DNA of 64,000 bases from Mycobacterium sp. (GCA_025965975.1 JAOPVX010000194.1:1-64000); one strand, 5' to 3'. Counted from the stretch's first letter, positions 1-9,024 are shown. Translations and numbers: made by a program. The notes: generated by a model not told the origin, from the sequence alone.

Positions 1-683
1 GTCAGAAGCAGCTTGGGCACGCTCGTGCTGGTCGCCAGCCACGCGTCGAACGTCTCGATGCGGGCGACGAGTTCGGCGGGTTCGCCGCCGAGCGGTATCT
101 GGCGCGCCCAGGCGAGGATGGGGCGGCGGCTCTGCGGGGTGGGGAAGGGTTCGAGGTAGGCCTTCATGTCGTCGTCGCTGACCGGGGTGAGGACCCCGCC
201 GCCGGTGAAGGCCGTGCGCAGAAACAGGTTCTGTTCGAGCACCATGGTTTCGCCTGCGCCAGGGGTGCGGATCATTTCCCAGCGCTCGCGGGCGTGGGGG
301 GACAGATCCTCCCACGCCATCGGCTTGACGATGCTCTCCAGGAAGGCGATGCCGAGAACCCGTTCGGGGTGCCGGGTGGCCCAGTCGAAGGCGAGCGCAC
401 CGCCCCAGTCGTGACCGATGAGGATCACATGGTCGAGGTCGAGGGCGTCAAACCAGGCGTCGAGGTAGCGGGCGTGGTCGGCGAAGCTGTAGGACAGCTC
501 GGGCTTTCCGGAGCGGCCCATCCCGATGAGGTCGGGGGCCAGCAGCCGCCCGCGACCCAGGTTGGGAATAACGTTGCGCCACAGGTGCGAGGAGCCGGGG
601 TTGCCGTGCAGCAGCACCACTGCCGTGCCGCTTCCTGTGTCCTGGTAGTGGATAGTCGAGTCGAGCACAGCGATGGCGGGCAT
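1..683 (-). CDS. Haloalkane dehalogenase, 3' end cut by window edge
   Basis: Alpha/beta-hydrolase that hydrolyses carbon-halogen bonds of haloalkanes in the cytoplasm. About 227 residues are visible from an ATG at 683; the C-terminus runs off the window. Seen: HGNPGSS (Asn28, the halide-stabilising Asn/oxyanion region), PDLIGMGRSGKP, and the nucleophile elbow HDWGG (Asp92 nucleophile, Trp93 second halide ligand). An Asp nucleophile followed by Trp separates dehalogenases from ordinary Ser esterases. The catalytic His lies in the missing part. The upstream ribosome site is weak. Substrate range cannot be read from sequence. Confidence 0.88.
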   Translation of the reverse strand, partial: MPAIAVLDSTIHYQDTGSGTAVVLLHGNPGSSHLWRNVIPNLGRGRLLAPDLIGMGRSGKPELSYSFADHARYLDAWFDALDLDHVILIGHDWGGALAFDWATRHPERVLGIAFLESIVKPMAWEDLSPHARERWEMIRTPGAGETMVLEQNLFLRTAFTGGGVLTPVSDDDMKAYLEPFPTPQSRRPILAWARQIPLGGEPAELVARIETFDAWLATSTSVPKLLL

Positions 684-803
684 GGCGTGTCTTTCGTGAT
701 GGTGGATGGGTGGATTTCAGCTCGGCCGGGGGGTGTTGCCGGACCGCCGGACCGGAGTTGCTTCGAGCCGGCTGAATCGCGCCAGCCGATATGGCAGCGC
801 TAG

Positions 804-1439
804 TCATCGACGGTGAGCTGTCGCGAGCCACGCCGGGATGTCGGCGCGGTGTGTTTCACCGGGCAGTGCGCCGGCCATGATGCCCCGTTGGAGGTCGTCG
901 AGGAGCCAGCCGTCTGTGAACGCCGCACGCATCTCGGTTTCGGTGAGCCGGCGAGGCCCTCGGGTGCCCGGCGCGGTATCGCTGATCGCGAGCAGGTGTA
1001 GACGGGCGCCGTCGCGGCTGGCTCGGTGCAGGGCGCCGAGATAGCGGGCCTGGTCGGTGTTGGAGAAGATGTGGAACAACCCGGAGTCGATGATGGTGTC
1101 GAACCGACCCTGGTATGCGCTCAGTTCCCTCGCGTCGGCGACCGCGAACTCAACCGTCAGGCGCCGCTGGGCAGCCTTGGTGCGAGCGTGTGCAATGGCG
1201 GAGGGTGCTGCGTCGAGCCCGGTCACGCTGTATCCGTGTCGGGCTAGATACAGGGTGTTGTCGCCGGTGCCGCAGCCGGAGTCGAGCACCGTGCCGGTGA
1301 TCGCGCCGCCACGGTCCAGTTCGACCAGCACCGGTTGCGGCTCCCCGATGTCCCATCCTGCGCCCGCAACCGGGGTACCGTCCGGTCGCTGGGTCCGGTA
1401 GATGCTCTCGAATTGTTGTTGCGGGTCGATGGTCGTCAC
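804..1439 (-). CDS. Class I SAM-dependent methyltransferase
   Basis: 211-residue soluble methyltransferase starting with GTG at 1439. Motif I (LDSGCGTG) near residue 55 followed by NTLYLARHGYSVTGLDAAPS gives the SAM-binding loop and the acidic residue that binds the ribose; ADARELS matches motif II. The size and layout fit the small thiopurine/tellurite-type or UbiE-like methyltransferases, but the substrate is unknown. It is divergent from a MarR regulator across an AT-rich gap with repeated motifs, so that regulator probably controls it. Confidence 0.85.
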   Translation of the reverse strand: MTTIDPQQQFESIYRTQRPDGTPVAGAGWDIGEPQPVLVELDRGGAITGTVLDSGCGTGDNTLYLARHGYSVTGLDAAPSAIAHARTKAAQRRLTVEFAVADARELSAYQGRFDTIIDSGLFHIFSNTDQARYLGALHRASRDGARLHLLAISDTAPGTRGPRRLTETEMRAAFTDGWLLDDLQRGIMAGALPGETHRADIPAWLATAHRR

Positions 1440-1457
1440 GCGGGTAGCCTCACATTA

Positions 1458-1490
1458 TATTCTTGAAACTGAATAGTTCATATTCGTGAA
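1458..1490. promoter_or_regulatory. Candidate MarR operator in divergent promoter
   Basis: AT-rich patch in the gap between the methyltransferase and the MarR gene. TATTCTTGAA (1458-1467) is repeated as TATTCGTGAA (1481-1490) 23 bp later, with GAATA at 1471-1475 between them, so TATTC/GAATA arms occur in both orientations. Such a site next to a divergent MarR gene is the usual arrangement for an autorepressor. Binding is inferred. Confidence 0.5.
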
Positions 1491-1538
1491 GTATATATCA
1501 TGGAGTCAATCCCGGCGGTTGGAAGGAGGTCCGATCAG

Positions 1539-2039
1539 TTGACACGACGACGCTCCGAGTCCTCGACAGTGGCGCGTCCAGGTGCCGCGGTGGCCGCTGA
1601 GGAACAGCTTGAGCTTCAGGCGTTGGTCCCGTTGCTGGCCAACCATTTCAAGCGTGCGCACGCCGACATGCCGCCTGGCTTGCGTGCGGTCTTCGATGCC
1701 GCTGGGTTGGGTAACCGACACGGTGCCGTGCTGGCTCGGTTGCTGTACACGGGACCGGTCACAGTGGGGGAGTTGGCGCGACAGCTGGGCCTCGGTTTGA
1801 CGAACGCCAGCCAATTGATCGCCGACCTCGATCACGCCGGATGCGTGGAACGCCACACCGACCCTGCTGATCGCCGACGCACACTGGTATCACTGCGGAG
1901 CGCGCGGCGCGCCGACGTGGAGCAGTTCATCGCGCGTCGCACCACACCGCTGGTGCGAGCAATGGAGCGACTGACCGTCGCGCAGCGCAACGGGTTCCTC
2001 GCGGGCCTTCGTGCCTGGGCTGATGAGACCGAGGCCTAA
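1539..2039 (+). CDS. MarR-family transcriptional regulator
   Basis: Winged-helix repressor of about 166 residues. An in-frame ATG exists at 1500, but a strong GGAGG lies at about 1525-1529 and the in-frame TTG at 1539 is 9 nt after it, so TTG is the better start. The helix-turn-helix runs through YTGPVTVGELARQLGLGLTNASQLIADLDHAG, followed by the wing TDPADRRRTLVSL, the characteristic MarR DxRxxxV motif. It is divergent from the methyltransferase gene, the likely target; the ligand is unknown. Confidence 0.88.
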   Translation: MTRRRSESSTVARPGAAVAAEEQLELQALVPLLANHFKRAHADMPPGLRAVFDAAGLGNRHGAVLARLLYTGPVTVGELARQLGLGLTNASQLIADLDHAGCVERHTDPADRRRTLVSLRSARRADVEQFIARRTTPLVRAMERLTVAQRNGFLAGLRAWADETEA

Positions 2040-2092
2040 TCGACGCGTCGAGGCACGCGTCCGGCTTCACCTCGAAGGATGTGATCCGGCAT

Positions 2093-2810
2093 CTAGCCCG
2101 CTCCTTCGTCATACGTGTCGTGGTAGGGGAATTCGTTTATATAGCGCTGCCGGCCGAGTGGGGTCAGGTCGAGATAGTGGTAGGTGCTCACCATGACCTC
2201 GGCGCCGCGCCCATACGTCGAGTAGGTGTGGAAGATGTTGTCCTGGTCGCGGAGGAAGACGCTCACGGCCTGCGCGTCGCCGTTCACGGCGTACGCGAGG
2301 CCCTCCCGTTGCAGGGTCGCCTTGTCTTTGTAGTTGTACTCGACGGGCGCGACGGACTCATCGTTCGTGACGTGGAAGTCGTAGTTAAAGTCGGTTCCGG
2401 CAGAGGAGTAAAACGGGATTGTCCATTCCATCCGGGCCTTGAACTTCTCGATCTTGGCCAGCGGCGCGCGGGAGATGAGCGCGAGCGTGGTGTCGGAGGC
2501 GTGCAGGTGCTCCAGGCGGCCCACGTTGTCGATCGCGAACGAGCAAGTCGGGCAGAGGTCCTCCCCGTCCGGGTCGATGTCCATGAAGTGGTAGACGAGG
2601 AGCTGGCGGCGGCCCTCGAACAAGTCGCCGAGGTGCGCCTTACCGGCCGAGCTTTCGAACATGTACTTCTTGTCGATCCTGACCATCGGCAGTTCGCGGC
2701 GCCTCGCAGTGACCGCGTCCTGTGCCCCGCATCACTTCCTTCTCCTGCGTGAGCAGCTTCAGCCGGGCTTGCAGCCACTCGTCGTGGGACACAATCTGTG
2801 GAACAGTCAT
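2093..2810 (-). pseudogene. DUF899 thioredoxin-like protein, single-base frameshift
   Basis: DUF899 family (thioredoxin-fold, function poorly known). The N-terminus (MTVPQIVSHDEWLQARLKL, ATG at 2810 with an upstream GAAGGGGA) and the main body (from LPMVRIDKKYMFE) are in different frames. The body carries the family hallmarks LVYHFMDIDPDGEDLCPTCS with the Cys pair and a WTIPFYSSAGTDFNYDF segment. The span is 718 nt, one more than a multiple of three. Removing one base from the CCCC run at 2725-2728 restores a 238-residue protein. It may be a real lesion or a homopolymer sequencing error. Confidence 0.82.
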
Positions 2811-3024
2811 CGTCCCCTTCTTCTGTTGGTAATAGATCACGGTGTGAAAAACGGTAGGGACCCACCAAGACCGTCGTGCTCTTGTCGGCGGGCTGTAGAG
2901 GTAGACCGGGTAGCCGGCGGAAAGGGATCGGTGGGCGGGTCCGAAGGGGCTGGCTGCTCAGGGGCGGGCGGCACTAATCTCGGCACGGGGAGGCCGTCCC
3001 ATCGCTGTTACCTGCCAGTCCCCG

Positions 3025-3053
3025 GAGCAGGGTGCGCTGTGGGCACCCTGCTC
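3025..3053 (-). terminator. Hairpin downstream of tautomerase gene
   Basis: Perfect 11-bp inverted repeat: GAGCAGGGTGC at 3025-3035 and GCACCCTGCTC at 3043-3053 with a 7-nt loop, about 41 bp past the tautomerase stop. There is no clear U tract, as is common in mycobacteria. Confidence 0.55.
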
Positions 3054-3093
3054 GCGGTTGGGATAGCGCCTGCGCCGTTGGGCGCGGCGGAGC

Positions 3094-3501
3094 TCATCGA
3101 TTCAGCTGCTTCATCGCCTCGACCAGCTGCGGGTCGTCAGCCTGGAGGCGGCCGGCAAACCCCGCGTTCTCCAGCGGGTAGTGATTCATCAGGATCAGCG
3201 TCTCCGCGGTGTTGGCGATGCCGTCGTAAGCCTGGCCGACAGCGGTGAGGATCTTTTCGGCCATCTTTCGCTTGGCGTCGAGACTGGACAGTTCCGGTGC
3301 CTCGAGAAAACACACCGGCCTGATCGCCTCGGCACCCAGCCGGCCGTCCTGCGCGACGTTGTCGGCCGGGTACTCGCGCAGCCAGATTCGCACGTCGGGA
3401 ATGTGGTAGGCGTCGTCGATCGCGGCGGTGAGGTCTTTCATCAGCGTCCGCTTGGCGTCGTCGCGAATTCCCGTCGGAGCTTCGACAAAGAACTGGGGCA
3501 T
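3094..3501 (-). CDS. Tautomerase superfamily protein (double-domain, cis-CaaD/MSAD-like)
   Basis: 135-residue protein beginning Met-Pro, giving the catalytic N-terminal Pro of the 4-oxalocrotonate tautomerase superfamily after Met removal. The length is twice the 60-residue 4-OT unit, and a second beta-alpha-beta unit starts near IRPVCFLEAPELSS, so it resembles fused tautomerases such as cis-3-chloroacrylic acid dehalogenase or malonate semialdehyde decarboxylase. With a haloalkane dehalogenase 2.4 kb away, a role in haloorganic breakdown is possible but not shown. It is divergent from the HxlR regulator gene. Confidence 0.8.
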   Translation of the reverse strand: MPQFFVEAPTGIRDDAKRTLMKDLTAAIDDAYHIPDVRIWLREYPADNVAQDGRLGAEAIRPVCFLEAPELSSLDAKRKMAEKILTAVGQAYDGIANTAETLILMNHYPLENAGFAGRLQADDPQLVEAMKQLNR

Positions 3502-3591
3502 AACAGATCTCCTTGATTTCGGTGTTCAGGGCACGGCCTAGACAGTCACTGTTGAGCGTCCACTAGCTCGTAAGTTGGACTCTACTACTAT

Positions 3592-3612
3592 CTACTTGGT
3601 ATTTACAAGTAG
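3592..3612. promoter_or_regulatory. Palindromic operator between tautomerase and HxlR genes
   Basis: CTACTTG (3592-3598), 7-nt spacer, CAAGTAG (3606-3612): a perfect inverted repeat in the AT-rich divergent promoter. HxlR-family regulators usually bind such repeats next to their own gene, so it is the likely autoregulatory and tautomerase-controlling site. Confidence 0.6.
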
Positions 3613-3652
3613 TAAATAGGACTGTCGTATCCCGGCTGGTAGGGTGGTGGTC

Positions 3653-4327
3653 ATGGTGGGACGGCGCAAGTACGACGACGGCTGCGCGGTGGCTCACGCG
3701 CTTGATCTGATCGGCGAGCGCTGGGCACTGTTGGTGGTTCGAGACCTACTGCTCGGCCCCAAGCGCTTCACCGATCTGCTGGCAGGCTTGCCCGGACCCA
3801 GCCCGGACGTACTCACGCAGCGGTTGCGCGAACTCACCCAGGCAGGGGTGGTGCATCGCCGACGACTCAGCCCGCCCGCTGCCTCCTGGGTGTACGAGCT
3901 GACCAGCTGGGGAGCCGAGCTGGCGCCGATCGTGGTGGGGCTCGCCAAATGGGCCAGCCGCTCACCGGGCATGCGCTACGACGCCCCGCTCGGGACAGAC
4001 TCCCTGGTGCTCTCCCTCGAAGCGCTCTTCGACGGCCCCGCCGCGGCCGGTTTCGAAGCGACGATCGCACTACACTTCGGCGATGAGCGGTTTCAGGTCT
4101 GCATCGCCGACGGTCAGCTCACGGTCACTCGCGGTGAGACCGACCGTCCAGACGCCGCACTCGACACCGATCAGGCCACCCTGCTCTCGTTGCTGCGCAC
4201 CGACCGTCCCCTTGACGCCGCGGTCGCCAGCGGTGAGCTCCGCCTCGCCGGCGACCGCGGGGTCATAGAGAGCTTCCGGCGGCTATTCCCACCCCCGCAA
4301 CCGGTACCGGTCGCCGACCGCACCTAG
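3653..4327 (+). CDS. HxlR-family regulator with C-terminal SCP2-like domain
   Basis: About 224 residues from ATG 3653 (GTG codons at 3644 and 3647 are alternatives). Residues 1-100 form the HxlR winged helix: CAVAHALDLIGERWALLVVRDLL, then FTDLLAGLPG and LTQRLRELTQAGVVHR. HxlR proteins are usually 110-150 residues; here about 110 more follow, with ATIALHFGDERFQVCIADGQ and SGELRLAGDRGVIESFRRLF, which resemble an SCP2 sterol-carrier fold. The second domain may sense a hydrophobic ligand. It is divergent from the tautomerase gene across a palindrome. Confidence 0.85.
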   Translation: MVGRRKYDDGCAVAHALDLIGERWALLVVRDLLLGPKRFTDLLAGLPGPSPDVLTQRLRELTQAGVVHRRRLSPPAASWVYELTSWGAELAPIVVGLAKWASRSPGMRYDAPLGTDSLVLSLEALFDGPAAAGFEATIALHFGDERFQVCIADGQLTVTRGETDRPDAALDTDQATLLSLLRTDRPLDAAVASGELRLAGDRGVIESFRRLFPPPQPVPVADRT

Positions 4328-4521
4328 ACACCCGCTGGCGAGCTGACGTCAGTCAGTTGGTCGGTCAAACCGGGTGTCGCCGTCGTCGAGGGGGCCCGGT
4401 TGAACCGTCCGGCCCGCAAGCGGGCCGTCAGGCATGCGCGAATCCACGACTGGGCGTCGTCGCGGCGAACCGAATGTTGGGTGCGGGCAACAACGCCGGC
4501 ACGAATGTCGTTGTCAGTCAT
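4324..4521 (-). CDS. Possible small hypothetical protein
   Basis: 65-codon frame starting MTDNDIRAG at 4521 with GGAAGGGAAT upstream. It lies just after the oxidoreductase on the same strand and overlaps the HxlR stop by 4 bp in convergent orientation. It contains SWIRACLTARLRAG and no family I recognise. The ribosome site is the only real support. Confidence 0.3.
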   Translation of the reverse strand: MTDNDIRAGVVARTQHSVRRDDAQSWIRACLTARLRAGRFNRAPSTTATPGLTDQLTDVSSPAGV

Positions 4522-4576
4522 GGTGACTATTCCCTTCCAAGGACTCCGCGCACCGTGCGCGTCGGAACCGCGGCAG

Positions 4577-5257
4577 TCAGCGGGCAATCTTGAAGTTGAA
4601 GATGGGCGTGCCGAGGCTCGTCATGACCAGCAGTCGGATCTTGACCATCATCTCGGTGGCGCGGGCGGTGCTGATGCCGCCCAGGTCGATGACATCGACC
4701 CAGCCGAACGACATCAACAAGTCGGTGACGACCCGCTTGGCCTCGGGGTCGTCGCCCGACACGAAGACGCTGTGTTCGTTGTCCGCTACGGATTTGGGTG
4801 TGGTCATGACATCGCCGACCATGGTGTTGAGCGCTTTGACGACCCGGGCGTCGGGAAACGCTCGCTGGATCTGCTCACCGAGCGAGTCACCGTCCTTGAC
4901 GAAGAGGTTCGGCGGGAAACCCTGCGTGAATTCGAGTGGGTTGGAGACGTCGAGCAGCACCTTTCCCGCGAGATTGGCCGCGCCTGCCTCCGCCAATGCG
5001 GCGATCGACCCGGCGCCAGCGGTGGCGTTGACGAACAGGTCGGCATCCGATGCGGCGACGGCGAATGGCGCCAGGCCGATGTCGGGGTGGTCCTGGGCCC
5101 AGACGGCATATGCGACGTTGCCCATCCGGTCGGGCTGGCTCCTGTCGAGGGTTGCCGTCACATCGCGTGTGCCAATGGTGATGTCGTGACCGAGACCGGC
5201 CAACCCACCCGCGAGGGTGCGGCCCGCGAACCCACTGCCCAATACGGCAATCTTCAT
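4577..5257 (-). CDS. NADPH-dependent F420 reductase-like dinucleotide-binding protein
   Basis: 226 residues from ATG 5257, preceded by GAGGAG. The N-terminus MKIAVLGSGFAGRTLAGGLA is a Rossmann GxGxxG loop, followed by ITIGTRD, an NADP-preferring pattern. Later LLDVSNPLEF and VKALNTMVGDVM match the NADP oxidoreductase/F420-dependent reductase group (F420:NADPH oxidoreductase and its many actinobacterial paralogues). The enzyme would be soluble; whether F420 or another partner is used is not determinable here. A longer frame begins at 5290 but lacks a ribosome site. Confidence 0.8.
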   Translation of the reverse strand: MKIAVLGSGFAGRTLAGGLAGLGHDITIGTRDVTATLDRSQPDRMGNVAYAVWAQDHPDIGLAPFAVAASDADLFVNATAGAGSIAALAEAGAANLAGKVLLDVSNPLEFTQGFPPNLFVKDGDSLGEQIQRAFPDARVVKALNTMVGDVMTTPKSVADNEHSVFVSGDDPEAKRVVTDLLMSFGWVDVIDLGGISTARATEMMVKIRLLVMTSLGTPIFNFKIAR

Positions 5258-6199
5258 CGTGCTCCTCGTTCCTGTCGAAGTGATCGACATATGGACCGCG
5301 CGCCGCCGGTAAAGGAATCGCCAGCTCTCCGACCGCTGCGCAAAAACGGCGACCGACCGTTCACCGACCTACTGAGACAGGTGCGGCGGTGGCCAGCCAG
5401 TCGAGCTCTTGCTACGTGATCCACGAGATGACGGCGGTCACAGTCCACGACGAATCACCGCCCCGTGCCCGGGTGAAACGCGCGCCGGGGCGCCTCTCGC
5501 TGGCCTTGGGCCCCGGCGATTCCTTTCCGGCGGCTCTCCGGTCTATTCATGGGAAGTGCCGTGACGTTGGCGCCGGGCCATGAACCGCGCTTGCAACTCG
5601 CCATTGACGAACGTCATCAGAGTGCTCCCCTCTGTCGGATGTCAACCGACAGTGCGGGACTCCACGCCGACCGGCGCGAAGGCCAACCGGCGTGGCGCAA
5701 CCCTGTCGCCAATCAGGCCTTCGACGGCTTCAATCCACACACGAAGGTGGTATCAGAACCGAGACACAACCGTGGCCCGCGGACGCGCCGACCGTCGATC
5801 CTACAAGGACCGCCCGCCCTGACCTGGGCCATCTCACCCGCAGAGCTGAATTGGCAACCGGGACTGAGAAAATGCAACGCGGAATGAGACGTTACAACGC
5901 GGCGCCCAGAACGGCGCCACCACGCATCATCAACACGTGGGCATGGTACGGCGCTGTAACCACCGCCGAGCTTGTCATGGCTCCGTACCATTACCTCGTT
6001 GTCGTCGCGTTGGCGCTGCATCGGTGCCGAGCCACTGAGCATCACTTCGCCGGCGGCGTTGACCGACTTGATTGCTGCTGTAACCAATGAAATTCGTGTG
6101 CGTTCCGCAGTGCTTCCACGGCCTCACCGTCGCCGCTTCTTACACTCCCGGTGATCCAAACGAGTGCGACTTCGTCTCGCTGTCGGTAAACCAATTGCC
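5258..6199. other. 940-bp stretch without a supported gene
   Basis: Several short open frames exist on both strands, but none shows a recognisable domain, a good ribosome site with consistent composition, or a signal peptide. The last 100 bp presumably hold the promoter of the monooxygenase pair starting at 6200. No repeat or mobile-element end was identified. Confidence 0.5.
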
Positions 6200-7414
6200 A
6201 TGACCTCCGTGGATCACGCGACTCGTTCCCTGCCCGGTTCGCCCGAGTGGGCTGACCTGTTGGCCCAGGTCGCAAGCGGAGCGAAAGACCGAGACCTCGA
6301 CGACGAGAACCCATTTGACCAAGTTGCCTGGCTCAAGCGCGCCGGCTTCGGCGCCCTTCGGCTGCCCGAACATCTCGGCGGCGCGGGATTTTCGGTGCCG
6401 CAGCTGTTCTCCGCGGTGATCGACGTCGCGCACGCCGACCCCATTGTGGCCCATATCTTTCGGACGCACTTCTGGTTCGTCGAAGAGCGGTTGCGCACCG
6501 CCGATGACCCATTGTCCGCGCGCTGGCTGCACAAGGTCGCCGAGGACAAGATCTTCGGCAACGCATTCAGCGAGAAGGGCTCGCTGGCTGTGGGCAGCCT
6601 GGTCTTCAACACCCGCCTGCTACCCACCGACGGGGGTGGATATCGGCTGGACGGCGAGAAGTACTACAGCACCGGCACGCTGTTCTCCGACTATCTGACC
6701 GTCGCGACCACCACCGATCACGACTCGGTCGCCACCGTTGTCGTGCCTGCAAACCGCGACGGTGTCCGACTGATCGACGACTGGGACGGCTTTGGGCAGC
6801 GCCGCACCGGCACCGGCACCACGGTGTTCACCAACGTGGCGGTGTCGGCCGACGAGGTCCTATCCGACACGCCGTATGACGCCGACCCGGCGCCGACGGT
6901 GCAGTACGCGTCGCTGCAGCTGTACATCCATGCGGTGGTCGCGGGCATCCTCGCCTCGGTGGTCGACGACGGAATCGCGCTGCTGCGCTCGCGGGAGCGC
7001 AGCTTCAGCCATGCGCTGTCCGAACGCCCCGCCGATGACCCGCTGTACCAGAAGCAACTCGGCGAACTGGCCGCCACGGCCTACATCGCAAGGGCCGCGG
7101 TGCTCGACGCCGCTGCGGCGATTGCCGCGGCCACCGCGTCGGAAACGGACGGGGTGCCCGACGCGCAGCTGGCCGCCGAGGCGCAGCTGAAGGTCGCCAA
7201 GGTCAAGGTGCATCTCGACGACGTCGCGCCGCAGGCCGCCACCCGGCTGCTGGAACTCGGCGGCGCAAGTGCGGCCAGCCGCCAGCGCAACCTGGATCGG
7301 CACTGGCGCAACATCCGCACCATCACGCTGCACAACCCGGTGGCCTACAAGGCGCGGGTGATCGGCCAGAACCTGTTGCACGGCACGCCCATTCCGGCCA
7401 ACGCCTATTTCTGA
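6200..7414 (+). CDS. Acyl-CoA dehydrogenase-type flavin monooxygenase (DszC/SfnB-like)
   Basis: 404 residues from ATG 6200 (a longer frame from 6164 lacks support). It has the acyl-CoA dehydrogenase fold of the DszC/SfnB group: GFGALRLPEHLGGAG near the N-terminus, GEKYYSTGTLFSDYL in the middle domain, IDDWDGFGQRRTGTGTTVF, and HWRNIRTITLHNPVAYKAR at the C-terminus. This group uses reduced flavin and oxygen to oxidise sulfur compounds such as dibenzothiophene rather than dehydrogenating acyl-CoA. The next gene is a DszA-type monooxygenase, so the two probably form a two-step C-S cleavage module. Exact substrate unknown. Confidence 0.87.
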   Translation: MTSVDHATRSLPGSPEWADLLAQVASGAKDRDLDDENPFDQVAWLKRAGFGALRLPEHLGGAGFSVPQLFSAVIDVAHADPIVAHIFRTHFWFVEERLRTADDPLSARWLHKVAEDKIFGNAFSEKGSLAVGSLVFNTRLLPTDGGGYRLDGEKYYSTGTLFSDYLTVATTTDHDSVATVVVPANRDGVRLIDDWDGFGQRRTGTGTTVFTNVAVSADEVLSDTPYDADPAPTVQYASLQLYIHAVVAGILASVVDDGIALLRSRERSFSHALSERPADDPLYQKQLGELAATAYIARAAVLDAAAAIAAATASETDGVPDAQLAAEAQLKVAKVKVHLDDVAPQAATRLLELGGASAASRQRNLDRHWRNIRTITLHNPVAYKARVIGQNLLHGTPIPANAYF

Positions 7415-7496
7415 ATTACATCGTGCGACTGTGGAATGGTAACCGCGCTCAACGCGGCATCTGCTCCACGAATCGCAGACAGGAGCACCGGGCAAG

Positions 7497-8858
7497 ATGA
7501 CAAGGCAACTGCACCTGGGTGGCTTCCAGATCGCCTCGCAGGTCACGCACTCCCATGCGGCGTGGCGTCATCCGGGCAGCAACACCGACTTCACCACACC
7601 GGCCTACTACCACCGCATCGGCCGGATCCTCGAGCGGGGGAAGTTCGACTTCCTGTTCTTCGCCGACCTGCTGGCCGCCCCTGTGCGGTTCGGTAACGAC
7701 ATCACCGAGCCGCTGCGCCGCGGCACCCAGGCCACGGCGACGCTGGACCCGTCGATCGTCGCGGCCAGCATCGGCGCGGTGACCTCGAAGCTGGGCATCG
7801 CGATCACCAAGTCCGCCACCTATTTTCACCCCTACGAGCTGGCACGTATTTTCGCCAGCCTCGATCACATCACCCAGGGCAGGGTGGCGTGGAACATCGT
7901 CACCTCGCTGACCCAGGGCGAGGCGCAGAACTTCGGTCACGACGAACACCTGGACCACGAGTTCCGCTACCAGCGCGCGAACGAGTTCGTGGAGGCGACG
8001 CTGAAGTTGTGGTCAAGCTGGGATCCTGACGCACTCGTGCTGGACAAGGCCAGCGGGGTGTTCGCCGACCCATCGCGGATCCGCCATGTCGACCACGACG
8101 GCGAGTTCTTCCGTACCCGCGGACCGTTGAACGTGCCACACTCGCCGCAGGGCCGGCCGGTGCTCATCCAGGCCGGATCGTCGAACACCGGAAAGGATTT
8201 CGCGGCACGCTGGGCCGAGGCGATCTTCGAGATCGATCCGACGGCGGAAGGCCGGCGCGCCTACTATGACGACATCAAGTCACGCGCTGTGAACTTCGGC
8301 CGTGACCCCGACAAGGTGCTGATCTTCCCGGCGTTCATCCCGTTCATCGGCGAAACTGAATCCATCGCTCGCGAGAAGCAGGCCTTCCACAACGAGCTGG
8401 CCGACCCGATCTCCGGGCTGATCACATTGAGCGTGCACACCGATCACGACTTCTCCGGCTACGACCTGGACGCGCCGGTCGAGGACGTGCAAGTGACCGG
8501 CACACAGGGGTTGTTCGACGCGGTGCGCCGCGTCGCCAACCGGGACAGCCTCACGCTGCGCGATGTCGGCAAATGGTACGCGCAGGGCGTGCTGCTGCCC
8601 CAGTTCGTCGGCACCGCTGAACAGGTCGCCGACCAGATCGAGGAGTCGTTCAACGCGCGCGAGGCCGACGGCTTCATGGTCTCGGCGGCCCAAACCCCGG
8701 GCACCTTCAACGATTTCGTCGACTCGGTGGTTCCGCAACTGCAGCGGCGCGGCCTGTTCCGCACCGAGTACACCGGCGACACGCTGCGCGACCATCTCGG
8801 GCTGAGCGCGGCGACCTTCGATGCGCCGCAACGCACCCCCGTGTCGGTCGCGAGCTGA
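7497..8858 (+). CDS. LLM-class flavin monooxygenase, NtaA/SnaA/DszA family
   Basis: 453-residue bacterial-luciferase-like enzyme using FMNH2 and oxygen. It opens MTRQLHLGGFQIASQVTHSH and carries AAWRHPGSN, RGKFDFLFFADLLA, GRVAWNIVTSLTQGEAQNFG and PVLIQAGSSNTGKDFAA, all typical of the NtaA/DszA family. The start has GGAG 11 nt upstream. It lies 82 bp after the DszC-like gene on the same strand. Together with the island context this suggests sulfone or sulfonate cleavage; an NtaA-like chelate substrate is the alternative. Confidence 0.88.
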   Translation: MTRQLHLGGFQIASQVTHSHAAWRHPGSNTDFTTPAYYHRIGRILERGKFDFLFFADLLAAPVRFGNDITEPLRRGTQATATLDPSIVAASIGAVTSKLGIAITKSATYFHPYELARIFASLDHITQGRVAWNIVTSLTQGEAQNFGHDEHLDHEFRYQRANEFVEATLKLWSSWDPDALVLDKASGVFADPSRIRHVDHDGEFFRTRGPLNVPHSPQGRPVLIQAGSSNTGKDFAARWAEAIFEIDPTAEGRRAYYDDIKSRAVNFGRDPDKVLIFPAFIPFIGETESIAREKQAFHNELADPISGLITLSVHTDHDFSGYDLDAPVEDVQVTGTQGLFDAVRRVANRDSLTLRDVGKWYAQGVLLPQFVGTAEQVADQIEESFNAREADGFMVSAAQTPGTFNDFVDSVVPQLQRRGLFRTEYTGDTLRDHLGLSAATFDAPQRTPVSVAS

Positions 8859-8918
8859 AGTCAGCGCCATGGAAGCTCGGTATAGAAGAATTGGCGACGT
8901 TAAAGAAAGGGCAGCGTG

Positions 8919-8940
8919 CTGGTGGTGCCTCGACCACCAG
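8919..8940 (+). terminator. Hairpin after the first monooxygenase pair
   Basis: Perfect 8-bp stem CTGGTGGT (8919-8926) and ACCACCAG (8933-8940) with a 6-nt loop, 60 bp after the LLM stop. Weak without a U tract. Confidence 0.4.
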
Positions 8941-9024
8941 GCAGTTGTAGCTGTGCACGACTCGGTCTGGTTGTGTTCCCCACCGCGATCACGCTAGCTC
9001 TGGACACCGAGACGTGAGCGCACC

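Noticed and set aside
5549..6090. Several frames of 80-130 codons on both strands
   Set aside because: No homology cues, inconsistent codon bias and no ribosome site; left as unassigned sequence.
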